A DNA stretch of 64,000 bases from Calditrichota bacterium (GTDB lineage Bacteria; Calditrichota; Calditrichia; RBG-13-44-9; J042). The position numbers and the translations under genes are program-made. The first letter of the stretch is position 1, and each line of letters opens with the position of its first letter. This document shows positions 31,625 to 40,027 of the stretch, in pieces. The stretch covers positions 1 through 64,000 of the forward strand of contig JAADJD010000043.1 of NCBI GenBank assembly GCA_013150955.1, given 5' to 3'. The notes beneath the pieces are model-generated. The model ran no database searches. It was not told where the DNA came from and worked only from the letters and a program-made list of their open reading frames with translations.

Positions 31625-31790
31625 ACCCAAATAATGCATTAAACCGCGAATCACACGAATGAAACCCGAAAATATCTACAAAATTGCGAATAAACTCCGG
31701 AACACATTTTCATCCAGATACAATCCAAAGTATTTTATTGGCTTTATTTGTGTTAATTCATGTCATTCGTAGGCTAATGCATGATTTGGG
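31625..31790 (-). repeat. Dispersed palindromic repeat, copy E (reverse orientation)
   Basis: Reverse copy: accgcgaatcacacgaatga, then acacattttcatccagatac, then ttcatgtcattcgtagg. It lies in the convergent gap between the Smr and GH13 genes; 31464-31624 holds no recognised feature. Confidence 0.8.
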
Positions 31791-31807
31791 ATTATTCGTC
31801 CTGAGTA

Positions 31808-33103
31808 TTAAATGATTTGTCCTGAAACCACCAACAGGTCTGCCGGTTGAAGGGTAAAGGTTGGAGGCCATTGGGTTAATGGTTGTTGGATCGCTTCGCA
31901 ATTGATGAGAAGAATGGGTTTGACAGATGCCAGGATTTGCGAGTCCAGCGAAAGTTCCTGAGGGTGATGCCCGTCGCGGTTGATCAACAAAAGAGCAGTT
32001 TCCGGGGTTTCTTCCCGAATTTTTTGAAGAACGGTAACGGAGGGATTCGGCGAGGGTAACCGCTGGATGGCCGTTTCCTCCCGGAAAATGGGAAATTGAT
32101 ATTTCAACTGATTGGCCCGGGTAATGAACGGTACCAGATCGTGGGTGGGTTCTTCCCAATCTTCCGGTGAGGTGTTGACCACATCCAGCGGCTTGCGAAA
32201 ACCGAATTCAAAACCCATGGGCATCATCAGTCCGGTGGAAAATACCACGGAAAAGAGATAGCGCTGTTTTACCCGCTGGACGTTTCCCTGGTATTCTTCC
32301 ATCAGGCGCGGGGTGTCGTGGCTTTCGGGAAAGCTGATGCTGGGGGCTCCTTCGCGCCGGTTCCATTCGTGCTGTTCCAGTGCCCAGGGCTGGTCGTAAT
32401 CCCACCATTTCACACTGTTGAAAATGTAGTCGAACCCCGCTTTCCCCAGATCAATGACCCGGGCAAATTCGCAGCCCAGAGATTCCGCAAAAAATTGAAC
32501 CTGATCGTTTACCGATCGCGCCCGTCGCATGATCCGCTTCCACAGCGCCAGGGGCACCTGGTAAGCCGCATCGCAGCGAAAGCCGTCCACGCCCAGCCGC
32601 AGGTAATATTCCACCAGTTGTTCCCAGTATTGCCAGAGGTTTTCGCGATCCAGAGAGTGTTCATTATCAACTTCCACCAGATCCCCCCACACGGTGCCAT
32701 CGGGTGCACTGGCGCGTTTAAATTCGCCGTGTCCGTCGCGTTTGAACCATTCGGGGTAGCGAGACACCAGTACCGAATCGAAAGCGGTGTGATTAATAAC
32801 CAGATCCATAACCACCTTCAATCCCAGTCCGTGTGCTTGCTTCAGCACATCCTTAAATTGGGCAAATTGATCTTTCTTACTTCTGGGATTCAGGTATCGT
32901 CGGTCGATGGTAAAGTAATCTTTTATGCTATAGGCACTTCCCGAATAGCCACATTCCTGGATAGGGTTGATGTACAGGTGGGTAAATCCCATGCGGGCGG
33001 CCCGTTCCATATGGGGGAGCCACTGGGAAAAAGGGCCGGCCAGTCGTGGAAATAGATTGTATAAAAGAATGGGCCGTTTATGCATCCGATGGTTTCCCTT
33101 CAT
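31808..33103 (-). CDS. GH13 alpha-amylase-family enzyme, GlgE-like
   Basis: 431 residues from the ATG at 33103; the longer frame starts with TTG, and an ATG at 33085 behind AGGGA is an alternative. The TIM-barrel motifs of GH13 are in order: MDLVINHTAFDS, GFRCDAAYQVP (nucleophile Asp), FFAESLG (acid/base Glu) and FPESHDTPRL (transition-state Asp). NPIQECGYSGSAYSIKDYF is typical of GlgE-type and related maltosyl enzymes. It is shorter than GlgE (about 650 residues), lacking the large N-terminal domains. No signal peptide, so it is cytoplasmic. It probably acts on alpha-glucans or maltosyl substrates; specificity cannot be read from sequence. Confidence 0.85.
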   Translation of the reverse strand: MKGNHRMHKRPILLYNLFPRLAGPFSQWLPHMERAARMGFTHLYINPIQECGYSGSAYSIKDYFTIDRRYLNPRSKKDQFAQFKDVLKQAHGLGLKVVMDLVINHTAFDSVLVSRYPEWFKRDGHGEFKRASAPDGTVWGDLVEVDNEHSLDRENLWQYWEQLVEYYLRLGVDGFRCDAAYQVPLALWKRIMRRARSVNDQVQFFAESLGCEFARVIDLGKAGFDYIFNSVKWWDYDQPWALEQHEWNRREGAPSISFPESHDTPRLMEEYQGNVQRVKQRYLFSVVFSTGLMMPMGFEFGFRKPLDVVNTSPEDWEEPTHDLVPFITRANQLKYQFPIFREETAIQRLPSPNPSVTVLQKIREETPETALLLINRDGHHPQELSLDSQILASVKPILLINCEAIQQPLTQWPPTFTLQPADLLVVSGQII

Positions 33104-33242
33104 GTTTTCCAATAATCAGAATTCGGAATCTAAAAAAGAAAAAAGAGAAAATCTGCTGGAAAAGATAAAATATTCAGGTTGGCGTTGTTGTTTGGGCGGT
33201 TGCCCGTTAAATTTGCAGGATGAAAAATGAAAGGAGGCAGTT

Positions 33243-34217
33243 GTGAAACAACGGCAGCTGGGAAAAGACGGTCCCTGGTTAACCGAGATTGGGCTGGGCG
33301 CCTGGGCCATTGGAGGTCCCTGGCAATGGGGGTGGGGCCCTCAGGATGATCGGGATTCCATCGCCACCATTCAAAAGGCCCTGGATCTGGGGGTGAACTG
33401 GATCGACACGGCTCCGGTATATGGCCTGGGACATTCTGAGGAGATTGTGGCTCAGGCAATCGCCGGAAAGCGACAGCAGGTGTTCATTGCCACCAAGTGT
33501 GGATTGGTATGGGACGATCGAGGCCGGGTACGGAACAACAATCGGCCGGAGAGCATCCGGCGCGAATGTGAAGCCAGCCTGAAGCGTTTGAACACCGACT
33601 ACATTGACCTGTACCAGATTCACTGGCCCGATCCAGACACCCCGGTTGAGGATAGCTGGGGGGAAATGGTGCGGTTGAAAGAAGAGGGCAAGGTGCGCTA
33701 TATTGGCGTGAGCAATTTTGGGGTGGATCTGCTGGAGAAATGCGAGGCGATTCATCACGTGAATTCCCTTCAGCCGCCCTACAGCCTGGTTCATCGATTG
33801 CGTTATCCCGAAGTGGAACAGGAGATTTTGCCCTGGTGCCAACGTCATGGGGTGGGCGTTGTTGTTTACAGCCCACTGCAGAACGGTCTACTTACCGGGA
33901 AGTTTACCCGGGAAAGATTGCAACAGTTGCCGCCGGATGACTGGCGCCGAAAGAGCGAATTTTTTCAGGAACCGCTGTTCTCTCAAATTCTGGAATTTGT
34001 GGAGGCGTTAAAACCTATTGCGGAAAAATATGGAAAAACCTTGACCGAACTGGCCATTGCCTGGGTGTTGCAGAATCCCGCAGTAACGGCCGCCATTGTG
34101 GGTGCACGGAGGCCCGAACAGGTGAAAGAACAGGTGGGCGCATCGGGCTGGACGCTGGATGCCGATGACCTGGAGGCAATAGAGTCGCTCTCCCGGCAGA
34201 TTTTTTCCCGTGGATAA
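33243..34217 (+). CDS. Aldo/keto reductase
   Basis: 324 residues, translated from a GTG start with a perfect AAAGGAGG site (33230-33237). The NADPH-dependent TIM-barrel fold shows the tetrad: Asp/Tyr in NWIDTAPVYGLGHSEE, Lys in FIATKCGLVW and His in YQIHWPDPDT. A C-terminal NADP-binding segment (AIVGARRPEQVKEQ) is also present. It reduces carbonyls or sugars; family members are promiscuous, so the substrate is unknown. It is the first rightward gene after the divergent GH13 gene, which may hint at a sugar-related role. Confidence 0.92.
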   Translation: MKQRQLGKDGPWLTEIGLGAWAIGGPWQWGWGPQDDRDSIATIQKALDLGVNWIDTAPVYGLGHSEEIVAQAIAGKRQQVFIATKCGLVWDDRGRVRNNNRPESIRRECEASLKRLNTDYIDLYQIHWPDPDTPVEDSWGEMVRLKEEGKVRYIGVSNFGVDLLEKCEAIHHVNSLQPPYSLVHRLRYPEVEQEILPWCQRHGVGVVVYSPLQNGLLTGKFTRERLQQLPPDDWRRKSEFFQEPLFSQILEFVEALKPIAEKYGKTLTELAIAWVLQNPAVTAAIVGARRPEQVKEQVGASGWTLDADDLEAIESLSRQIFSRG

Positions 34218-34269
34218 TGTGAACCTCATCTGGAAGCCTTTGAGGGCGAAACCCGATGCCAGGGAACAT

Positions 34270-34298
34270 TTGTCCGCAGAGGGGAAATACATTATATT
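34270..34298 (+). promoter_or_regulatory. Possible promoter before the YhcC-like gene
   Basis: TTGTCC (34270-34275), 17-base spacer, TATATT (34293-34298); start about 34305, 27 bases before the ATG. Confidence 0.45.
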
Positions 34299-34331
34299 GA
34301 TTGTATGTGAAAATTGAACGAAGGGACATCG

Positions 34332-35324
34332 ATGGCGCTGGAAACCCAATCGGTTCATCATAAACAGATTTTTCCCTGGGGCACCCGACGGCGATTTAAT
34401 GCCTATGTGGATTATTTGCGGCAGCGATATGGAAATCGGGTGCAGAAAGTTTCCGTGGATGCAGGTTTTACCTGTCCCAATCGGGATGGGACCAAGGCGT
34501 GGGGTGGTTGTACCTATTGCAACAATCGCAGTTTTGTGCCGCCCTATTGCACGCCCGGAATGAGCATTCGCGAACAGGTGGCGGCCGGTGTGGAATACCT
34601 ATCCCGACGCTACCGGGCCGATCGCTTCATTGTGTACTTTCAGGCCTATTCCAATACCTATGCGCCACTAAATCATCTGAAACAATTATACGAGCAGGCT
34701 CTGGATCATCCTCAGGTCATTGGGCTGGCGATTGGCACCCGCCCGGATTGTGTTGACCCCGAAAAGATTGCCTATATTGCCAGCCTGGCCCGTCAATATT
34801 ATGTCACCATCGAGTATGGGCTGGAATCCGTGTATGATGAAACATTGCAGCGGCTGAATCGGCAACAGACGTTTGCGGAGTGGGTGCAGGCGGTGGAAAT
34901 GACTGCGGGCACCGGCATTCATGTGTGCACCCACGTTATTCTGGGATTGCCCGGAGAAACGCGCGAACAGATGTTGCGCATGGCGGAGATCATTTCCAAT
35001 TATCCCATCGATTATTTAAAGATTCATCATTTGCATGTGGTCAAACAGACCATTCTGGCGGTTCAATATCGCCGCGATCCATTTCCGCTGCTGGGATTTC
35101 GGGAATATGTCGATCTGGTGGTGGAGTTTTTACAGCGTCTGCGGCCGGATATTAAGATTCAGCGGCTGGTGGGCGAAACGCATCCCCGGCACCTGATCGG
35201 TCCCATCTGGGGCATGCGTGCCGATGCGGTTCAACGAGAGATTGAAAAAGAACTGGCCCGACGCGATGTCTGGCAGGGGAAACGGTGGCACCCACAGGCC
35301 AACCGGCAGGCCTCTATCGGGTAA
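34332..35324 (+). CDS. TIGR01212/YhcC-family radical SAM protein
   Basis: 330 residues from the ATG at 34332 behind GAAGGGA; the in-frame TTG at 34314 lacks a ribosome site. The radical SAM motif in CPNRDGTKAWGGCTYCNN (C-x10-12-C-x2-C spacing typical of the YhcC family, not C-x3-C-x2-C) and VYFQAYSNTYAPL identify the family, which is widespread and of unknown reaction. Other family signatures are GLAIGTRPDC and KIHHLHVVKQT. No signal peptide; cytoplasmic. Its end lies 46 bp before the secreted endonuclease. Confidence 0.88.
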   Translation: MALETQSVHHKQIFPWGTRRRFNAYVDYLRQRYGNRVQKVSVDAGFTCPNRDGTKAWGGCTYCNNRSFVPPYCTPGMSIREQVAAGVEYLSRRYRADRFIVYFQAYSNTYAPLNHLKQLYEQALDHPQVIGLAIGTRPDCVDPEKIAYIASLARQYYVTIEYGLESVYDETLQRLNRQQTFAEWVQAVEMTAGTGIHVCTHVILGLPGETREQMLRMAEIISNYPIDYLKIHHLHVVKQTILAVQYRRDPFPLLGFREYVDLVVEFLQRLRPDIKIQRLVGETHPRHLIGPIWGMRADAVQREIEKELARRDVWQGKRWHPQANRQASIG

Positions 35325-35370
35325 CCGCATCGTTATAATCCCTCATGAAAATGTGTGGAGAAAGGATCGG

Positions 35371-36507
35371 ATGAAAGGATTCAGTCGTTTGGTTTTTCGT
35401 GTGCTATTTCTGGGGATGGTGGTTGGCTCCCTGCTTCCAACGGGCACACCGGCGCAAACGTTCACCACAGAAGCCAGGGAGACCATTTTTCCCGGCCTGT
35501 GGGGGCAACGATTGCTGGATAGCCTGGTGGCCCATTATTCGCCCACAAAGGTTCGGGACTATGGTGAGGCACGGGATTACATGTTCACGGTTGTGGATAA
35601 CTTCAACGATAGCGTGACCTGTGTTTACACGGGCTACCGAATTTTCCTGTATCATAATTCCAACACACCGCGTTCGGATGCTTACCATCGGGGGATCAAC
35701 ACCGAACACACCTGGCCCCGCAGCAAAGGCGCCCGGTACGAAGGGCCATTGAGCGATTTGCACCATCTGTTCCCCACCCGCATTGATGTGAATGAAGATC
35801 GATCCAATTACCCGTTTGATGAGATCCCGGACCATCTGACGGACACCTGGTACTGGAAGGATATTCAGCTCCATTCCATTCCCGATGCCAACATCGATGA
35901 ATACAGTGAGCTGGATCTTTTCAGCGGGATGGGACGCTTTGAGCCGCGGGAGGATCATAAGGGAAACGTTGCCCGCGCCATGTTCTATTTTTACACGATT
36001 TATAAAAAGCTGGCCGATCAGGAAGATCCTTACTTTTTTCAAGATCAGAAGCATGTGTTGCGGCGGTGGAATATGATGGATCCGGTGGATTCTCTGGAAA
36101 TTCGCCGCACCCGCATTATTGCGCGCTTCCAGGGGAATGTGAATCCGTTTGTTCTGGACACAACCCTGATCGGACGGGCCTATTTTGGGGTGACCAGCCA
36201 GATTTCCCGGGATGCGGTGGAATTGGCTCGGCAATTTGTGCTGGAACCGAATTATCCCAATCCATTTAATGGGGAAACCTGGTTTCAGTTGCGGGTACCG
36301 ACCAACCAGCACATTACGGTGGCGATTTTTGACCTGCGCGGGCGGCAGGTTAAACAGTTTGCATCCCGGTTCTATTCACCGGGAGAATATCTGTTCCGCT
36401 GGGACGGAAAGGATGACCGTGGATTGCCGGCCAGCAGTGGCATTTACTTTTACGTGGCCCGCTCCGGCACCCATGCTCAGATTCGCAAAATGGTATTGTT
36501 GCGTTAG
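35371..36507 (+). CDS. Secreted endonuclease I with FlgD-like tail
   Basis: 378 residues from the ATG that starts a signal peptide (MKGFSRLVFRVLFLGMVVGS); an in-frame ATG at 35218 overlaps the upstream gene. The nuclease domain has the endonuclease I motifs NTEHTWPRSKGAR (catalytic His in the betabetaalpha-Me site) and LSDLHHLFPTRIDVNEDRSN. The final about 90 residues are a type IX-type tail (LEPNYPNPFNGETWFQLRVP, ending RKMVLLR). It is an exported, probably surface-attached DNase that could serve nutrient or DNA scavenging. AAAGGAT precedes the start. It is not clearly in an operon with the radical SAM gene, though the strand is the same and the gap short. Confidence 0.93.
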   Translation: MKGFSRLVFRVLFLGMVVGSLLPTGTPAQTFTTEARETIFPGLWGQRLLDSLVAHYSPTKVRDYGEARDYMFTVVDNFNDSVTCVYTGYRIFLYHNSNTPRSDAYHRGINTEHTWPRSKGARYEGPLSDLHHLFPTRIDVNEDRSNYPFDEIPDHLTDTWYWKDIQLHSIPDANIDEYSELDLFSGMGRFEPREDHKGNVARAMFYFYTIYKKLADQEDPYFFQDQKHVLRRWNMMDPVDSLEIRRTRIIARFQGNVNPFVLDTTLIGRAYFGVTSQISRDAVELARQFVLEPNYPNPFNGETWFQLRVPTNQHITVAIFDLRGRQVKQFASRFYSPGEYLFRWDGKDDRGLPASSGIYFYVARSGTHAQIRKMVLLR

Positions 36508-36534
36508 GAGCTTTAGCCCGGATTTTTTATCCCA

Positions 36535-36918
36535 GATTATGCTTTAGCCTACGAATGACACGAATTAAAACGAATAAACCCAGATTATACATTAGAACCA
36601 CGAATTACACGAATTAACACAAATAAAACCAATAAAATACATTGGATTGTGTCTGGATGAAAATGTGTTCCATAGTTTATTCGCGCTTTTGTCGATATTT
36701 TTGGGTTTCATTCGCTTGATTCGCGGTTTAATGCAAAATTTGGGATAAAAATAATAAAATTCATTGGATGATGTCTGGATGAAAATGTGTTCCAGGGTTT
36801 ATTCGCGATTTTGTAGATATTTTTTGGTTTCATTCGTGTGATTCGCGGTTTAATACATTATTTGGGTTTATTTGCATTCATTCGTGTAATTCGCGGTCCA
36901 ATTCCTGATCCGGGATAA
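36535..36918 (+). repeat. Dispersed palindromic repeat, copies F1 and F2 in tandem
   Basis: Two forward units in tandem: 36535-36750 with duplicated left arm, and 36751-36918 with the core (tctggatgaaaatgtgttcc) and right arm repeated. They occupy the convergent gap after the endonuclease gene. Confidence 0.85.
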
Positions 36919-36973
36919 TATGGGATCCCGATCGTTCTCCCCTCAGATGAAATGTCGGCAGGTCACAGGCAGT

Positions 36974-38203
36974 TCAGGCTTCCGTCTGAAAATGAAGCAA
37001 TTGACGAGCTCGCCGCAGGGAGGTTTCCACCTGATCGGGTTTTTTTCCGCGGGCCAGGATGAATCCCAGACAACGGGGTTCCGCGGGTTGATCCGGGCGA
37101 CTCAGTAAAACCACCGCCTCAATGCCCTTTACCTGCCGGGCGGCTTCCACCCCATCAATCTGCATGACCCTTGCAGGCTGTGGAGCCATCAGGGCTAACA
37201 TGCCGGTGGCCTCTGGAAGCGGATCGGGAAAAAGAATGGGTTCCCCCATTAGTTCCCGCAGCATGAGTTCTTCGAAGGTCTGATTTTCGGGGAAACGCAG
37301 CAGTTGCGTACCCGGACCGTAGAGGGAAGTCGGGGAGATGTCCAGTATCCAGACGCCCCGAGCGTTAATGCGGAACCGGGCCAGAATGGGGCCCCGCGAA
37401 ATCCCCAGCGCCGATACCGTTCGATCCAGCAGGCGCTCCACCAGTTGTTGGTAGGAAAATGGCAGTCGGGATGGAGAGGTGTAAAGCACCGTGGAGCATG
37501 GCAGGGCGTCTTCGTCGGCGAATCGATCCAGCATTTGCAGGATTTTAACCTCGCGATTCTGGACATATCCTTCCACCAGAATTTCCCGCCCCTCGATGTA
37601 GTCCTCCACCAGCAGGACGTATCCGTGTCTGCCAGCGCGACGGCGTTCCGGTGCACGGGAGACAATCTCCCGGATTTGCTGAAAGGCCTGCAGGAATTCC
37701 CGTTCGTTCTTACTGGGAAACACACCCCGTGTCCCCGAGAGAAACGTGGGTTTTAGAATGCACGGGTAGGGCACCAGCTGGGCCAGGCGCTCGGGATCAT
37801 CCTGAATGGAAAACTGAAAGAAGCGGGGAATGGGTAGACCTGCATCCAGCAATTTCTGGCGACTCAGGTGCTTGAATCGCAGGGCTTCCAGTGTGGGGAT
37901 GGGGTTGTGGGTCAGGTCCAGTGTATCCGCAATCAAGGCGGCTAACCAGACGGTTTCGTTGTCCACCCCGATGGCCGCAGCAAATGGCCGTTCGTGGTGC
38001 AGCTGGCGGGCGCTTTCGATCAGTTTGTCCAGCGCATGATAAGGTAGTTTCAGGATCGGCGGCATGGTTCGGGCCGGAAAGGTCTCTGGAGCGTCCGAGG
38101 CAAACAGCAGATCCACGTCAATTTTCCGGGCCGCGGCTTCGAAGGCGTCCGTCCAACGATAAGCCGGGGGAAGTAAAATTAAAATGCGGGGTTTTTCCTT
38201 CAT
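36974..38203 (-). CDS. ATP-grasp domain protein
   Basis: 409 residues. An N-terminal Rossmann-like domain (PRILILLPPAYRWTDAF) is followed by an ATP-grasp fold with KHLSRQKLLDAGLPIPRFF, a substrate-binding Lys in PCILKPTFLSGTRGVF, and GYVLLVEDYIEGREILVEG. The layout matches carboxylate-amine ligases that use ATP to activate an acid. The C-terminal 100 residues lack a domain I can name. Substrate and product are unknown. It is leftward, with no close partner: a 291-bp gap separates it from the oxidoreductase gene upstream. Confidence 0.85.
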   Translation of the reverse strand: MKEKPRILILLPPAYRWTDAFEAAARKIDVDLLFASDAPETFPARTMPPILKLPYHALDKLIESARQLHHERPFAAAIGVDNETVWLAALIADTLDLTHNPIPTLEALRFKHLSRQKLLDAGLPIPRFFQFSIQDDPERLAQLVPYPCILKPTFLSGTRGVFPSKNEREFLQAFQQIREIVSRAPERRRAGRHGYVLLVEDYIEGREILVEGYVQNREVKILQMLDRFADEDALPCSTVLYTSPSRLPFSYQQLVERLLDRTVSALGISRGPILARFRINARGVWILDISPTSLYGPGTQLLRFPENQTFEELMLRELMGEPILFPDPLPEATGMLALMAPQPARVMQIDGVEAARQVKGIEAVVLLSRPDQPAEPRCLGFILARGKKPDQVETSLRRARQLLHFQTEA

Positions 38204-38494
38204 GGCGTTTCACCCGGATTTTTCGCTTTATTTGTCCCGCCGGCAAAACCGTGCTCCGGTTCTACTTTACCCGGAACACGGATTCCTTTCTACGGGCCGT
38301 TTCGTTAAGAGGGGTTGTTCAAAATTATTGGACCGTTCCTCGCTCCGGATGCCGGTTTCCGAACACAGCGCCTGATTTTACGGGATCCCGGCCTTCCACC
38401 CGTCCACTCGATTCGGGATGATCAACGCGTGCCCGCTCCCGGAAACGGGTCATCCCGATCATTAGCTTCCCTTACCACTCTGTGCCGGTACCCA
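38204..38494. other. Gap without recognised gene
   Basis: 291 bases between the oxidoreductase stop and the ATP-grasp start, both leftward. Open frames on the plus strand show no coding signal, and I see no repeat copy, clear promoter or terminator. Confidence 0.35.
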
Positions 38495-39877
38495 TCAGTC
38501 AGTCTGGGCTTTCTTGCGAGCCAGCAATTCTTCCAGCCGGACCGGTCGGTGGGCCTCCACCCACTTCTGATAATCTCCGTCGTAGCCCACTCTCTGCTGA
38601 TATTCTTTGATGCGTTTTAAAAGCGATTCGATCTGTTCAACCGGTAACAGATTTTTTTCTTTAACGAAGGCTTCGATTTCAGGCGTCAGCGGCTGGCCTT
38701 CGGTAATGCCACTTTCCACCAGACGCTGGTAGTCCGTTTCGTGCCACTTTAAAAATTCATCCATCACGTAAAGCACCACCCGCCGGGCGTGCAGTTCCGA
38801 TTCCCGAATATTTCCCTTGCCGGTTACCGTATTCCCCAGGGCGAATACATTGTCATAATGTTCCACCTTGCCCGTGTCCGGATCTTTCACCTCGAACAAT
38901 TCCCCTTTGGAAGGGATGCCCGGAATGGGTTCCGGAATGCTGCCGATGGAGGAGATCACCAGCGGGGCCCGAACTTCGAATTCCGTTCCCGGCAGGGGAA
39001 CAACTTTGCCATCTTCGATTTTGGTCTTCTGAAACACCAGTCCCACCAGGCGGTCATTTTCGACAATCTTGTCCACGGGGCGGCTGCATTCCTGAAACTT
39101 GAACAGGTATTTGTCCATGGCGTTTTTCAGGATGCGTTTTCGAACCTGATACACCTTTTCCCGCTGTTCCGGAGTGGCATTTGGGGGCATGGGGGCGATG
39201 GGCATGTCGATATTGCGGCGGCGATAGTACAGGGTGGCCCCTTTCAGTCCCAATTCTTCCCACCGGACGCCCAGCCGTTCCAGTACCCGGGGAATGCCTT
39301 CTTTTTCCAGGGTAAACAGGTCCACTTCGTGCCCTTTTCGCGCAAGGGCTTCGATGGTGGTCTCCAGCATCAGGATTTTCGCCACGTCGATGGAGGCCAG
39401 TCCGCCCCCCACAATGATGGCCCCGTCATGAATTTCGCACCGGGGTCCCGAATAGTCCGGTTCGTGCTTGTGGTTAAACCATTCCACAAACGGATTCTGG
39501 TAATACAACCCCTTGCCCACGTAGGCGTCAATGCCCTCCACCGGCAGCGGACGATCGCGCCAGGCCCCGATGGCCAGCAATATGGCACTAAATCCCCAGT
39601 TGTTGACCACGTCGTTGAAATCAATATCGCGTCCCAGGCGGGTTTTGGGAACAAATTGTATGTACGGATGCGATAACTTCTGGTCGATCTTCCGCTCTTC
39701 TTTGTCCCGCAGTTTAATATGCCATTTGGGAAGGCCATCTTCGATTTTTCCGTAGGGCAACGCCTTCTGGTCAAAAACCACGGTAAAAATGCCGCGTCGG
39801 GAAAGCTGAAAGGCTGCCTCTGCACCGGCACAGGCCCCTCCAAATACCGCAACAAAATGTCCCGGATGTAGTTTCAT
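38495..39877 (-). CDS. FAD-dependent pyridine nucleotide-disulfide oxidoreductase-type protein
   Basis: 460 residues. An FAD-binding dinucleotide loop at the start (VAVFGGACAGAEAAFQL, GxGxxG replaced by GxCxG), an NAD(P)-binding loop (IIVGGGLASIDVAKIL, about residue 152) and SSIGSIPEPIPG-type FAD closure follow the layout of GltD/ferredoxin-NADP reductase-like proteins. The usual N-terminal FeS domain of GltD is missing. A C-terminal extension of about 80 residues ends the protein (VEQIESLLKRIKEYQQRVG). It is a flavin-linked electron carrier, possibly a ferredoxin or thioredoxin reductase; partners are unknown. A promoter (39951-39979) and a GGAG site precede the ATG. Confidence 0.82.
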   Translation of the reverse strand: MKLHPGHFVAVFGGACAGAEAAFQLSRRGIFTVVFDQKALPYGKIEDGLPKWHIKLRDKEERKIDQKLSHPYIQFVPKTRLGRDIDFNDVVNNWGFSAILLAIGAWRDRPLPVEGIDAYVGKGLYYQNPFVEWFNHKHEPDYSGPRCEIHDGAIIVGGGLASIDVAKILMLETTIEALARKGHEVDLFTLEKEGIPRVLERLGVRWEELGLKGATLYYRRRNIDMPIAPMPPNATPEQREKVYQVRKRILKNAMDKYLFKFQECSRPVDKIVENDRLVGLVFQKTKIEDGKVVPLPGTEFEVRAPLVISSIGSIPEPIPGIPSKGELFEVKDPDTGKVEHYDNVFALGNTVTGKGNIRESELHARRVVLYVMDEFLKWHETDYQRLVESGITEGQPLTPEIEAFVKEKNLLPVEQIESLLKRIKEYQQRVGYDGDYQKWVEAHRPVRLEELLARKKAQTD

Positions 39878-39950
39878 TGTCTATTCTCCATTTTAGTGAT
39901 TGTCCTGGCCCCTCGGGCACGTTCCAATTTCGTTAAAAAACAAGCATCTA

Positions 39951-39979
39951 AATATAAATTCAAAATAGCGGCGTTTCAA
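39951..39979 (-). promoter_or_regulatory. Promoter of the FAD oxidoreductase gene
   Basis: On the minus strand TTGAAA (plus 39974-39979), 17-base spacer, TATATT (plus 39951-39956); start about 39944, with a leader of about 67 bases. Confidence 0.65.
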
Positions 39980-40027
39980 TGAAAGGTTGAATGAGTTTGG
40001 GGTACGGCAAATGGGGGACGATCCACT

